DNA of 64,000 bases, from NCBI GenBank assembly GCA_024734495.1, contig JALMQS010000128.1, forward strand, positions 20,339,573 through 20,403,572, in the 5' to 3' direction. Made by a program: the position numbers and the translations under genes. Positions 30,848-41,644 of the stretch are shown in pieces (the first letter of the stretch is position 1; each line of letters begins with the position of its first letter). This stretch comes from Forficula auricularia. Its lineage: Eukaryota; Arthropoda; Insecta; Dermaptera; Forficulidae. The notes beneath the pieces are model-generated. The model worked only from the letters and a program-made list of their open reading frames with translations, was not told the origin of the DNA and searched no databases.

Positions 30848-32999
30848 ATTTAAATGAGGATTTTTTAAATGGTAGGGCTACAGAAAACTTTCCAGAAGGC
30901 AATCGAAAATAATTTTCCAAAAAATGTTTCTCACATTGATCAAACTTAACTGGATCAATCTCAGTGGGGTTATCTAAACTCCACAATTTTTTTGATAAAT
31001 ACTCCAACGTAAGATAGGATTTTACCTGACCGGTAGCCTGCTCTTTCCACTCTGAAGGACAATTTCCTAACAAAATCCATCCCAATACACTTTCAATCGC
31101 AACGGGTGCATTTTCACTCCCTCTCTTAACACCTCCCCTTAATATTTGAGCTACAGTTTTTGAGCCCAATAGCATATCTACCGGACCCCCACAGTGAAAT
31201 TCAGGGTCGGCTAACTGCAAATCTTTGAGATGAGAAAATTCGTTTATATTGAATTGAAATCTTTCCAAATTGTCACAAATCTTCTCAACAGTGAAAGAGG
31301 GACAATCTATTGCTAAAAAGTTATTATTAATAGGTGAAATTTTTACATTCACCGAACCCGTAACACATGAAACCAATCTTGAACCCAATCCATAAATCGG
31401 AGTATTATTTTCTTTTGTTACCTTTACTTTCAATTTAGAAGCCAATTCATTAGTAATAAAGTTACTTTGACTCGCCGTGTCAACTAAACATCGCGCTGTG
31501 AACTTGCCTTCGGAAGTCTGCAGTTTGACCATCGCTGTGCCCAATAAAATATTTTGTTGTATTTGAGGTAAATTTGTACAACAAGTCTTTTTTGGAGTCT
31601 CTGAAACATTTACAACTTCATTAATATTTTGAACATTGGAATTGTTTACATTTTCAATTGATTTAAAATTTTTATTTTTAACATTCTTAAAATAATCATT
31701 TAATTCTATTTTAGATGCATGTAATATGGGATTATGATAATTCCCACAATGACATTGAATAGATTTGCACAATAAAAAATCATGATTTGCTTTAAAACAC
31801 AACTTGCATATTTTCATTTTTAAAATAAAGTTCATTTTTTCACTAAAACTTAATTTTTTAAACTTAAAACAATTATCTAATTTGTGATTTTCCTGGTTAC
31901 AAAAGAAACATTTATTAATTTTATTTGTTACCACTGTCGATAAAGTTTTTAAATATTTATTTTTCATTATTTTCGGAGAATTCGACTGTAACTTGCTGGT
32001 CGAAGCTTCTCTGGATTCTATTTCAATTACATTCCACGATTTAATTTCCTTATCTAAAAATTCAAAAAAATTGGAAACTGTAGGTACAGTTTCTGAATTT
32101 AATGTTCTATAAAATAGATGTATAAATTCTTGCGGTATACACCTAATTAATATCCTTATAAAAAAATCATCATTCCCTGGTGTGACCTTTTTAAAATTCT
32201 GCAACACAGAATAGGCATTTCGGAAATGATCATATATATAATTTAATTTTTCCCTAGTTAATATTTTAATTTTCGGGAACTCCAATAACTTATCAATAGT
32301 TTGAAATATTATTTGTCTTTCAGACTCATAATAATCTTTTAAAACTTTTAAAGCAATTTCATAATTGCTCTCGATTATACTCAAGCCTTTAATTTTATTT
32401 AAAGCGGCTCCTTTCAACGAATTCTTCAAATGCATTAATTTTTCCGTCTTGGACAAATTTTTTCTTGAATCAATTTGGGCTTTGAATAAATCAAAAAATT
32501 CTACCCATTCCACAAAACCATCTTCAAATATGGGCAATTTAATAACAGGAACACTTGCATTTGATTCCTCCCTTGGACTTGTCATTTTAACATCAATTTG
32601 AGATATTTTGGCATTGGTCAATTTTTCTTCTTTCTGTTCTAAAATCCACTCAATATCCCTTATGATATCCAAACTTGAATTTGTCATTTTTACCAAATCA
32701 AATTCCTCATAATTTAGTGGCTGTTCTTCAGCTTGTAAATTTTCAAATGCGTCATATACGGCATTTTCAATATCCGCCCTTTCTTCAAGTAACCTATTCA
32801 AATCTCTTTTTAATGTTTTTAATAAATTCAAGCTTTCCAGGTTTCCTTCTTTTGTGGCCTTAATTACGGAATTTTGCAGGCGTTCCGTATTCCATCTAAA
32901 TAATCTAACTTTCCTGGAAGCCATTTTTAATTTAATAGAAAGGACTATAATAGATAAATTTTCCAATTGCAGTTCAAATTTCAAATGCTGTGTTGCCAA
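30834..32999 (-). CDS. gag: BEL/Pao gag plus aspartic protease (5' part of polyprotein)
   Basis: 721 codons from the upstream Met. The second Met (residue 26, at 32924; MASRKVRLFRW) is the more likely start. Residues 1-140 are charged and helical. About 150-300 match the DUF1759 gag region (LPIFEDGFVEWVEFFDLF, KLMHLKNSLKG). Two zinc knuckles follow: C364-C367-H372-C377 and C398-C401-H406-C411. The DUF1758-type retropepsin lies at about 485-640, with CLVDTAS at 504-510, so the active Asp is 507 in a DTA rather than DTG/DSG setting. The frame then enters the pol linker (LPSGKFSVALPF) and stops after a single-base insertion. The product would form particles and process them. It is uninterrupted for over 2 kb. 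Confidence 0.9.
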   Translation of the reverse strand: MATQHLKFELQLENLSIIVLSIKLKMASRKVRLFRWNTERLQNSVIKATKEGNLESLNLLKTLKRDLNRLLEERADIENAVYDAFENLQAEEQPLNYEEFDLVKMTNSSLDIIRDIEWILEQKEEKLTNAKISQIDVKMTSPREESNASVPVIKLPIFEDGFVEWVEFFDLFKAQIDSRKNLSKTEKLMHLKNSLKGAALNKIKGLSIIESNYEIALKVLKDYYESERQIIFQTIDKLLEFPKIKILTREKLNYIYDHFRNAYSVLQNFKKVTPGNDDFFIRILIRCIPQEFIHLFYRTLNSETVPTVSNFFEFLDKEIKSWNVIEIESREASTSKLQSNSPKIMKNKYLKTLSTVVTNKINKCFFCNQENHKLDNCFKFKKLSFSEKMNFILKMKICKLCFKANHDFLLCKSIQCHCGNYHNPILHASKIELNDYFKNVKNKNFKSIENVNNSNVQNINEVVNVSETPKKTCCTNLPQIQQNILLGTAMVKLQTSEGKFTARCLVDTASQSNFITNELASKLKVKVTKENNTPIYGLGSRLVSCVTGSVNVKISPINNNFLAIDCPSFTVEKICDNLERFQFNINEFSHLKDLQLADPEFHCGGPVDMLLGSKTVAQILRGGVKRGSENAPVAIESVLGWILLGNCPSEWKEQATGQVKSYLTLEYLSKKLWSLDNPTEIDPVKFDQCEKHFLENYFRLPSGKFSVALPFKKSSFKFGRI

Positions 33000-33221
33000 A
33001 TCAGCTTAAAACCAATCTTTGCTTTGCTTTTTCAATACAAAAAAAATTGCAATTTAATTATTTGCAATATTTTTCTCTGCAATATCTTGCAGCATTACTT
33101 AATTTTTTACACCAACCTTTTCTTGAAGGAATCTCTGGTTCTTTTATGCTCTTAGACTTTAAGAGTGGAGAATTTCTTTTTGAGAAAATTCTACCTTTGG
33201 CTATGAAGGATTAATGTATAA

Positions 33222-33239
33222 TCCTGCGACGATGGACCA
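33222..33239 (-). promoter_or_regulatory. Primer-binding site of the BEL element
   Basis: Minus strand TGGTCCATCGTCGCAGGA begins immediately next to the 5' LTR. TGG is the complement of a tRNA CCA end. I do not assign the tRNA. Confidence 0.75.
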
Positions 33240-33980
33240 TGTATAAAATTGTAAATTTCCTAGATCATATCATGTATAATTTTTCATGTATAAATATGAT
33301 AATGAACTTAGGATAATGGTGTGGACTGTATTTCTTTAATTAAGATAAAGGAAGGTGTATTTTCTCCTTCTTCAATAAATAAAAGCAAAGATTTTTTGAT
33401 ATGATATTAACAATGGTTTTAATGATAAAAATAATGGTTTTTTGTACATACGAATGAAATTTGATACAATGGGGATGGCGTGGCGTAAATGCAGACTTCT
33501 TGTGGCAATTTCGTTTCACTTTGGTTTTTTATCCGACGATGAGATATGGGATGATTCAAGTTTGGTTTTTGTCCTTCTACACTCAATTCAAATATAATCA
33601 AAATTCTGCTGATGCAGTTATACAAAACATTCACCTCAATTCAATCTGCTAACGCAGTCAACCATCAATTTTTTCAACTTCTCAAACAGAGACTCAATTT
33701 CAACTATTCATTTCAATGAATCTATTAAGACTCGTTTCAACTACTCATTTCAACTACTCATTTCAACTACTCATTTCAATGAATCTATTAAGACTCGTTT
33801 CAACTACTCATTTCAACTCACAACAGAGACTCAACTAAGACTCCTTTCAACTAACTCATTTCAACTATCAACAGAGACTGACTGGCTGGCAAGCAACTCA
33901 CCAACCAGCTGATCCAGCCAGTTTCTCTTTTATCCCCATAGAGGGCATCACTCGTCAAACTATCCATTCTAATTTATACA
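33240..33980 (-). repeat. BEL element 5' LTR (741 bp)
   Basis: Same ends as the 3' LTR (TGTAT...ATACA). It carries the same 'catttcaactact' tandem units (33735-33780). Differences from the other LTR are scattered substitutions and short indels. Confidence 0.9.
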
Positions 33981-34156
33981 AGTTTAAAGATTTAAGTATC
34001 TTTTTTGAGTTTCTTTTTTTGAAAAAAGATGGAATTTTTTCAAAAATCAACCCAATCATATTAAATTAAATGCAATGTAAAAATATTTCTACTAAAATCT
34101 TAGATTCGTTTCCTAAATTAAATTAAATTCACTTCTTAAAATTGTTTATAATCATG

Positions 34157-35040
34157 TAGAAGAGGGGGGTTAGTTTTTGCATTTTTAGATTACTATGTGT
34201 CCACTGATTATGTATACAAAATTTAGTTGAGTTTGGTAAATGGCCAAGATTTTTATTTTTTGAACCTCCACCCCCCCCCCATCCCCACCCCCAATTTGGC
34301 CGGTTAGTTTTTGCATTTTTAGACTTCTAGGGACCCACTGATTATGTATACAAAATTTGGTTGAGTTTGGTAAATGGCCAAGATTTTTATTTTTTGAACC
34401 TCCACCCCCCCCATCCCCACCCCCAATTTGGCCGGTTAGTTTTTGCATTTTTAGACTTCTAGGGACCCACTGATTATGTATACAAAATTTGGTTGAGTTT
34501 GGTAAATGGCCAAGATTTTCATTTTTTGACCCTCCACTCCCCCCCCCCATTTTGTGCGGTTAGTTTTTGCATTTTTAGACTTCTGGAGGTCTTACTGATT
34601 ATGTATACAAAATTTGGTTGAGTTTGCTCAAACGACCTAGATTTTTAATTTTAACCCCCCTCCACCCCTTAATTTTTGGTCGATATGCACCAAAATATAA
34701 TCAGCTCTTAATCTCAATGGACCAAAACTAGGTGTGAAATTTGGTTTTGATATTCAAACTAGTTTTTGAGCTAGCTCGTCCACAAAAATTTGGTAACAGA
34801 CTAACAGACTAACAGACAACCAGACTAACAGACATTTTGACAAAACAATTATTATCTCAAAAAATATAATTTTTTCGATGTTCACTTATTAGAGCTTTTT
34901 TGTAGAGCGAAATGCCATGGTTTTGCACAATTTTTTTAATCGAAATTGTTTAGGCTGTTTTTGAGATATTTCGAAAAAAAAGAAGGAAAAACCCCCACTT
35001 TTTTCATGCAGGATTATAATACTTGACCAAACCCTTTATG
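34157..35040 (+). repeat. Repeat family R with four 120-bp subunits
   Basis: Subunits start with 'ttagtttttgcatttttaga' near 34169, 34314, 34436 and 34559. Each holds 'tatgtatacaaaattt' and a C-rich run. They are followed by a conserved block with 'agctagctcgtccacaaaaa' and (ACAGACTA)n. The end is 'aatacttgaccaaaccc'. Inverse copies lie at 38748-39240 and 41645-42300. No coding; class unknown. Confidence 0.7.
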
Positions 35041-35340
35041 GTAAAGTAAAAAATCTATTTCAATTAAAGAAAAAATTGCTCATCAGAGAAAATATTTTAT
35101 TTTTTCGAAAAATTTATTTCCATTAAGCTTGCTTTCATCTTAAAAATTAGCTACTTTCATTCTTCATGAAATAATAGATAAATTCTGATAGAAATAAAGA
35201 TTTCTATAGATAATCAAGAGAAGTGGTCAACTACTAAATTCGAGATGTTATTAGATATTTTTATTAAGTCAGAAGGAATGTATTCAATATTGAACCTAAA
35301 TGATGAAGATTAAATTTTGGAGTGAAAATTTTTACACGTG
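35041..35340. other. AT-rich spacer
   Basis: No recognised feature. Confidence 0.4.
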
Positions 35341-35475
35341 CTATAATTATGTCAGAGGCAGTTACACCTAGGATGACAAGCCAAATATGGGCTGCATTTT
35401 ATTAATCAGGCTCATCCCTCAGGGACATAAAAAAATTATCCATATCACCTCGGATTTAGTAGTTGACCTCTTCTC
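35341..35475 (+). repeat. tRNA-derived SINE-like repeat, copy 3 (partial)
   Basis: Shares 'atccatatcacctcggattt' and 'tagtag' with the other copies; the B-box area is eroded. Confidence 0.4.
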
Positions 35476-36071
35476 TTGATTTTATATTGAAATAAGTGAA
35501 TTAAATTCTGACTAAAACAACATTAAATTTCTATGTATAGTAGACGATCATTTTCGTCATTTTTTTCTTTTAATTATCAAAGCCTTTTTTTCATTGTTTT
35601 AAGAAATTTCTTCTTCATGGCGTTTTGACATGTTCTAGATTGAATTTCAGCTCATTAGATTCAAAAATGATATAATATCCGATTCTTTCCGATTTTGGGC
35701 ATTTTTTTTTCTTTCGAAAAATACAAAGTTAAAAAAAAAATCCATCCAGTTCTTTGTTTTGGAAATTGCACCAAAATGAAATTTTTAAATATGAATTAAA
35801 AAAGAGACAAAAAGAAAATCATACTTTAAAATTATTTTTCTCCACGTTTTAGCATTTCTAAAGACAAATAAGAAAAAAATTGAAAATTTGAATTCAATAC
35901 GCCGGCGTTCTGGGAGCTAGAAAGTAACAAATCCAAAGATTTGAAAAATACAAACAATTTTCGGCCAGAGAACAGACTTTCTACAACCTTCCTTTCTTTA
36001 CGTTATTGAGGGTAGGTATAGAGGAATCATAGACAGTCAAAAAATAATAATAATACTAGTTTAAAATTGGT
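35476..36071. other. AT-rich stretch without recognised feature
   Basis: No supported gene or repeat. Confidence 0.4.
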
Positions 36072-37548
36072 TTGCTCTGTATAGATATACAAACAAATTT
36101 GTGCGATAAGCTGTCCATGTTGGACCTCACATTCGCGCCTGACCTCTCTTGGAACGAATCCATTTCTTCTGATGCAAAATCTGCTATAAGAATCCATTCT
36201 CTTGCCACCCTGAATGTAATTCAGAAACGAGCTATCAGACTGATTGACGACTTATACAGACTCTCTTAACACATTGGACCATCGAAGAATGGTCTTCTCG
36301 TTTCCCTATTTTATAGATATCTTTCACGGTATATGCTCTGATGAAATCAAATCCCTAATTTCTCCCTCCCCCGAAAGGCCCAGTCTGCAAGTAGCACTGG
36401 TTTTGCCGACTTCCAACTTGGTGGAATTGGAGAAGTGCCGAACCACCTCAATCGTCAACAGGATTATATCCATGGGTCCTAGCGAGTAGAACTGTCTCTT
36501 TCTCGGATCTTAAATCTTCATTCCTTCAAGACCAATGGTGTAACTCTTCTTGTATTCAAAACATTCAGACAGGGTATTATTATTATTAGTCTGGTGGGTA
36601 AACAAAAAGTCGTCTTTCGAATTTGAAGATTTTTGGTAGGTTTTTATTAGTTCTTTTTTGTCTCTTTTGGGGAGGGGGGTTTGTTAACTCTTCTTTCCTT
36701 TTAGAGATAGGAAAAGCAAGGGTTGGTTTTGAAATTAGGCTGAAATAAGGAAATCTCTGCGTTACTAAGGTAAATATTTTGTTTATTTTTAAAATATTTT
36801 TCTTTTTTTTAGATAATATGGTTAAAAGGGATAGTCAATCCAGGGTTGGGACTAGAAGTATAGGTGTTGAAACCTGTGGTGGTATTTTTGTTATGTGGAT
36901 AATTCAGATGGTTATATAGATTATAAGGATATAGGGAAGAATGGTATTAATTTAAATACAGTCTGGCTTCTACAAGTTAGTTAATTCAGATATTAATATG
37001 TAGGTTTGCATTCATTTATAGGATCTGGCATTGATTTGTGGAAGTCTGTCTATTTATTACTACTTGGGATTATAGTCTTCTGCTACCTATGATTAAATCA
37101 ATTATAAATTTTGTCAAGTCCTAAAGTCCTAGAATTGTAAAAAATTTTATTTAGTTCTCACAAGCAGAGATTAGCTGAGGTAGAGAGAGGTCATACCATC
37201 CTTGTTAAGGTTTTAACCAGGTTTCCTTAACAACTTATGGCAAATGCCGGGATGGCTAATGCGTCGCTTGCTCCTGGTATCGGGTTTTGCGCGTAATTTT
37301 TAAATTACTTTTTGTCTTTTGATGGAAATCTATGGTCATGTTATTTGTTAATGAACATACATTTCTATTTTTTTCTTTTTTTTTTTTTTTGTACTTGTTT
37401 ATTATTTGTTAAATTGTTGAAATTAATTTGTATCGATGTTTGTTAATGTATTGTAGCTAGATTGTATTGATGTTTGGAGGACCTAGCCACCGAGGACTTG
37501 TGCCTCTAAGCAGGTCGAGGAATAAAGATTTATTTATTTATTTATTTA
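36072..37548 (+). pseudogene. LINE relic: post-RT coding end and 3' untranslated region
   Basis: Two adjoining frames read LNVIQKRAIRLIDDLYRLS and, shifted, NTLDHRRMVFSFPYFID, IFHGICSDEIKSLI, LEKCRTTSIVN, then VFKTF near 36570. This is the conserved C-terminal region of a jockey/CR1/RTE-like LINE ('QKRAIRLI.DP...LEHRR.V.S...FYRYFHG.CS.EL'). A frameshift near 36262 and loss of the LWN motif show decay. From about 36580 it is non-coding. It ends with 'gcaggtcgaggaataaagat' and a (TTTA)n tail at 37525-37548, the usual 3' end of such elements. The reverse transcriptase itself is not present. Confidence 0.7.
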
Positions 37549-37558
37549 TAACATATAG

Positions 37559-37725
37559 GTATCACCGAGGGCTGGGCCGGGACCTAAAATTGTGTACACC
37601 TACTTCCACTTTCACTTTCATTTCCAAGTAGAAGACAATAGATGACAATAGATTATCTAATGAATTCTAAAGTAATTCCAAAGACGATGTACACCTAATT
37701 CCATTTGCGGTTCACCCCTCGGGTA
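37559..37725. mobile_element. Short MITE, copy 2
   Basis: Collinear with 16521-16694, including 'tttcatttccaagtagaaga' and the end 'gcggttcacccctcgggtat', which is the better-preserved terminus. Confidence 0.6.
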
Positions 37726-38744
37726 TCACTGAGCGTACTGAATAATTTATAATGTCTTGTTGAATACTATTTCATTAATTTAATAACAGGCATTTAATAA
37801 TTAAAATATTAAAATATTTTATTTTTTATTAGTAATTTTTGAAAAGTATTGAAAATGTTAATGGATTCTTTCTGTTCTGTAATTAATTAAAAATTTATTA
37901 AAAATTCAACTTCTATTTACTAAGCTTATCACTTAAAGAGTTCGGCATGTATCAATTAAAAATTATTTATGAAAAAATAATACCAAAAAATAGAATTTTA
38001 TAAAGATAAAAATTAATAATAATTTTTTTTTGTCAATGATTAATTTAATTGTAATTAATATGAAGTATATATATATAATCTTAATGATTAGTTATTAGTG
38101 TAATTATTTCGCTACATGATTTATCAATTCTCAACAACTCACCCATTTTGTTTGTATAATATTAATCAAATTTCACTACACATTGGAAAATAAAAAACTT
38201 TTTATTTATTTATTTTTTATTTAATCACATTTATAAAATTCACTATTAGATAGAAAGGATTGATCACTTGTTGTATTGGGACAGTTAGATCGAACACTAC
38301 CGAAATAAAGCCCACCTTTCTATCTATTTAAATGCACTCACTCGTCGTTTATTTGAAGCTTCGACCGAACTTCCCCTCTTCCCCTTTAAAAAGCTTCTTC
38401 TGTCTTCATCTTCCCCTCTTTTCTGGACCCATAATACATATAACCCATCTTAGATCATTTGAACTATGTGACTCTTGATCTCTCTTATCATCAATCCAAT
38501 GAATACTTTTAGTCGAAAATGTATCATTTCGAATTTGCTATAAATATTATATTAATTTTATAAGTGGATTTGTTTGGTATTCAATAAAATATAAATAAAT
38601 AATTATAACTCAGAAACTCAAAAATCAGCAATTAAATTGATAGAAAATTCTGCCTTGACTGGGCTTAGTTGTATCATTTTTAACGGGCTCCAAAAAATGC
38701 TGAGATTATTAAATTCATTAATTTCTATTTATTTTTTACTTTAC
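37726..38744. other. AT-rich stretch; less repetitive patch at 38270-38480
   Basis: The patch has more mixed composition ('gaacactaccgaaataaagc', 'ttcgaccgaacttcccctc') and could be host regulatory sequence, but carries no motif I can name. Confidence 0.3.
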
Positions 38745-38747
38745 CAT

Positions 38748-39313
38748 ACAGGGTATGGTCAAGTATTGTAATCGTGCATGAAAAGTGGTATTTTTCCTTC
38801 TTTTTTTTCGAAATATCTCAAAAACGGTTGAAACTATTTTGATTAAAAAAAACAAGGCATTTCGGTCTACAAATAAGCTCTAACAAGTGAACATCGAAAA
38901 AATTATATTTTTTGAGATAATAATTGTTTTATCAAAATGTCTGTTAGTCTGTTTGGTTGTTAGTCTGTGGGTTACCAAATTTTTGTGGACGAGCTAGCTC
39001 AAAAACTAGTGTGAATATCAAAACCAAATTTCACACGTAGTTTTGGTCATTTGAGATTAAGAGCTGATTAGATTTTGGTGCATATCAACCCAAAATTTGG
39101 GGGGTGGAGGGTGGGGGGTAAAAATTAAAAATCTAGGCCATTTGACCAAACTCAACCAAATTTTGTATACATAATCAGTGGGACCCTAGAAGTCTAAAAA
39201 TGCAAAAAATAACCCCCTCCCCTACATGATTATAAATAATTTTATTAAATATAAGTGAGGGACCAGGTTGTATGGTAAAGTCAAGTAGATGGCCACATTA
39301 GAACACGTCAGCT
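38748..39313 (-). repeat. Repeat family R, inverse copy with one subunit
   Basis: Begins 'accatacagggtatggtcaa' (a perfect short hairpin) and ends in the outer part 'gatggccaca...gtcagctta'. Confidence 0.65.
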
Positions 39314-39540
39314 TATTTATTTAAAATGCGAATAACTTTTGATGGGAAGCATATTTTCGAATGCGTTAATTAGCATGTGATAGAAGCTGTTTTCCCTTAT
39401 AAATTTCATTACGAGTGGACCTCTCAGGTAGACAAAATCAAGGAATTGTCCCGAAAATGAATTAATTAATTTTGAATGAAAATATAACACAACAGGTAGT
39501 TGAATCAAAACAAAACGAGTAGTTTAAAAAAATAAACAAT
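39314..39540. other. AT-rich spacer
   Basis: No feature recognised. Confidence 0.4.
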
Positions 39541-39546
39541 AATCTT

Positions 39547-39600
39547 TAAAATTAAATTAGGTTGGAGCTGGTGGTGTTTCTCCAACCTAATTTAATTTTA
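39547..39600. other. Perfect 21-bp hairpin with 12-nt loop
   Basis: 39547-39567 and 39580-39600 are exact inverse copies (AT-rich outer part, GGTTGGAG at the loop side). Could be a MITE remnant or a small-RNA precursor; the pairing does not extend beyond the stem. Confidence 0.6.
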
Positions 39601-39976
39601 ACAATGTTTCACTATAAACTAACACCGCGTTCACTAAATTTGATTAATAATCTTTAACTATAAAAATTGATGATGAAATTAAAGATAATCCGGAAAGCGT
39701 CTCCATACATTTTCGTTGAAAAAAATTTAGCAAATTTCTTGAAAATTTTAATATTAACAAATTCATAAATCTCACAAAGGAAATTACATAAAAATTAAAA
39801 GCTTTTTTGCCCATAAAAATAAAAAATTTAAAAATTAAAAAAAAAACTAAAAAACGACTTGATTGGATAGGATCATTTTTTGAGCCGGTGTCAAAATTAA
39901 TATAAAGTGAGTAAAATTCACTTGAAATTTTCACTTTATATTAAAATTTGATGCCGACTTAAAAGAAAATAATATA

Positions 39977-40438
39977 CAGTCGACTTTCGATAATTCGAAA
40001 TCCAAGGGACTACAAGAAAAAATTCGAATTATCGAGACTTTGAATTATCATGAAGTTTGAATTATCAAGAGGAAAGAAAAAAATTCGAATTATTAAGAGT
40101 TTTTATTATATTTTTGAAAATATGTATGAGCTTACATAGATTTTATATATAGGCTCAAGTAAAAAAGTAAAAATAATGAAAACGACAAAAAAGAACAAAA
40201 AATTACATTTGTATTAACATTGAAATAGATATCTAATAACATTCCTAATTAAAAAAAATTAAGAATAGAAAAATTGGAATTATAAAGAAGGGAAGTGGCC
40301 TAGTTCGAATTATAGAACGTTCTCTCAACCTCTTGTTGAGAAAAAGATTTCGAGTTATCGAGCGTATAAAAATACACAGCATTTTTTCGAATTATCGAAG
40401 TTAACAGATCAAGAGTTCGAATTGTCGAGAGTCGACTC
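39977..40438. mobile_element. pogo/Tc1-mariner-type MITE (462 bp)
   Basis: Ends CAGTCGACTTTCGATAATTC and inverse 'gaattgtcgagagtcgact', TA on the left and near the right. 'ttcgaattatcgag' is repeated many times near both ends. No coding. Confidence 0.75.
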
Positions 40439-41640
40439 AATATCTTGTTTAATTCACCTTTGAAGCTTATTATCCTCTTCCTTTTATAAAATAACTTAAA
40501 ATATTAAGCGAAAGTATAGAATGGGGTTTTCTTTTATTAGATATAAGGTTTCATGTAAATTCTTGATAATGTTTTTCCTTCCGTAATTTAACATTTTTTT
40601 ATTATTTTTTATTTAATTTCTATGTTGATTTGTTATCAAAAAGAGTCAAGCTAAAATCGTGTAGTATGCACACTAATTTACTTCTAATGATAGAAGGATA
40701 TCGAAATATAAAAGCTACTTGATTATATAGACGAAGAGTGAAATAAAAGTCAATCTTTTTTTTTAATAATCTTGATTTAAAGAAGAATCAAATCAACTAA
40801 AGAAATATATATATATTTCTTAGAAGCTCCAAAGCAAACAGGAAATGAAAGGGCAAAGAGCGGATTCCCTTGGGACCGTTGCTGGCAATTAGAGAGGGTA
40901 CAAAGCCGCTTAAATTGGAGCCATGTCGAGTGGAAAACAGTTAATTAATGGACACCCGTCTCTAAAGAGTGCCGGACTAGACAGATCAATGGGATAGATA
41001 CAGATACAAGATACAACATTGAGATAATTAAATAGAGAGTGATAACATTTCTTATCTACGCTATGAAGTGATAAGCTGGAGGGTCAAGTACGTCACTTTC
41101 TATGAATACATAAACAGAATGAGAGAAACCAAAGATTGTTTACAGGACAACCACCTGATCTAAAGTATATAGACCTTGTTAAAAATAGTTTCTAAGACAA
41201 TATGAATGAATAAAGTAGGGAGCGGTTACAAGATCAATGTCAAACATTTGGATCTAGAAAAAATTTTGAGATTTGTTAGTATAATACTGGCCTGCAAAAG
41301 AATACATAAATAGAAAATATTTACAAAATTTAATTTTACATTAATGTTCCAATATTTATTATTTATTTATATTATTAGTCAGCAAATGGAATATGATGAC
41401 GTATAGTAATCACATGATAAAATTGTTTTTTTGTTGCGTATTTTTGAAATACTTCGAAAAAGGCTAAAACTATATTGACAACAAAAAATTTACCGATATC
41501 ACGGCATTTCGGTCTACAATAATACCTTTAGAATGAACATGGAAAAATTTATATTTTAAGAGATATTATTTTATTTATTATTTAATGGGTTGCCAATTTT
41601 GTGTACTCTCTAGCTCAAAACCAATGAAAGTATCAACATC
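40439..41640. other. Mostly unique sequence; mixed-composition patch at 40840-41100
   Basis: The patch (for example 'gggaccgttgctggcaatta', 'gccatgtcgagtggaaaaca', 'cagttaattaatgg') shows no similarity to the repeats here and is GC-richer than its flanks. It has no long frame. Candidate host non-coding element; function unknown. Confidence 0.3.
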
Positions 41641-41644
41641 AAAT

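Larger units (their letters stand above)
27371..33985 (-). mobile_element. BEL/Pao LTR retrotransposon, integrase-less
   Basis: The whole insertion is bounded by the 5-bp target duplication AGTTT (27371-27375, 33981-33985). LTRs start TGTAT and end ATACA. On the minus strand the order is 5' LTR, primer-binding site, gag/protease, reverse transcriptase, RNase H, polypurine tract, 3' LTR. Length is about 6.6 kb. The integrase expected after RNase H is absent, and the 1-kb stretch 28122-29165 is non-coding. The polyprotein has two frameshifts, both at homopolymer runs. LTRs are very similar but differ at several sites and small indels, so insertion is recent but not brand new. It landed in or next to a repeat whose pieces lie at 27276-27370 and 34157-35040. 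Confidence 0.92.

Noticed and set aside
27371..33985. Endogenous retrovirus with env
   Set aside because: No envelope-like frame follows pol; domains and LTR ends are those of BEL/Pao.
34185..34550. 121-codon Gly-rich frame with internal repeats
   Set aside because: It is the 120-bp subunit of family R read through; repeat length is a multiple of three only by chance and the composition is not protein-like.
34157..35040. Family R as a Helitron
   Set aside because: There is a hairpin near one end but no CTRR after it and no TC start.
36244..36489. Independent 81-codon gene
   Set aside because: It is the frame-shifted continuation of the LINE C-terminal region.
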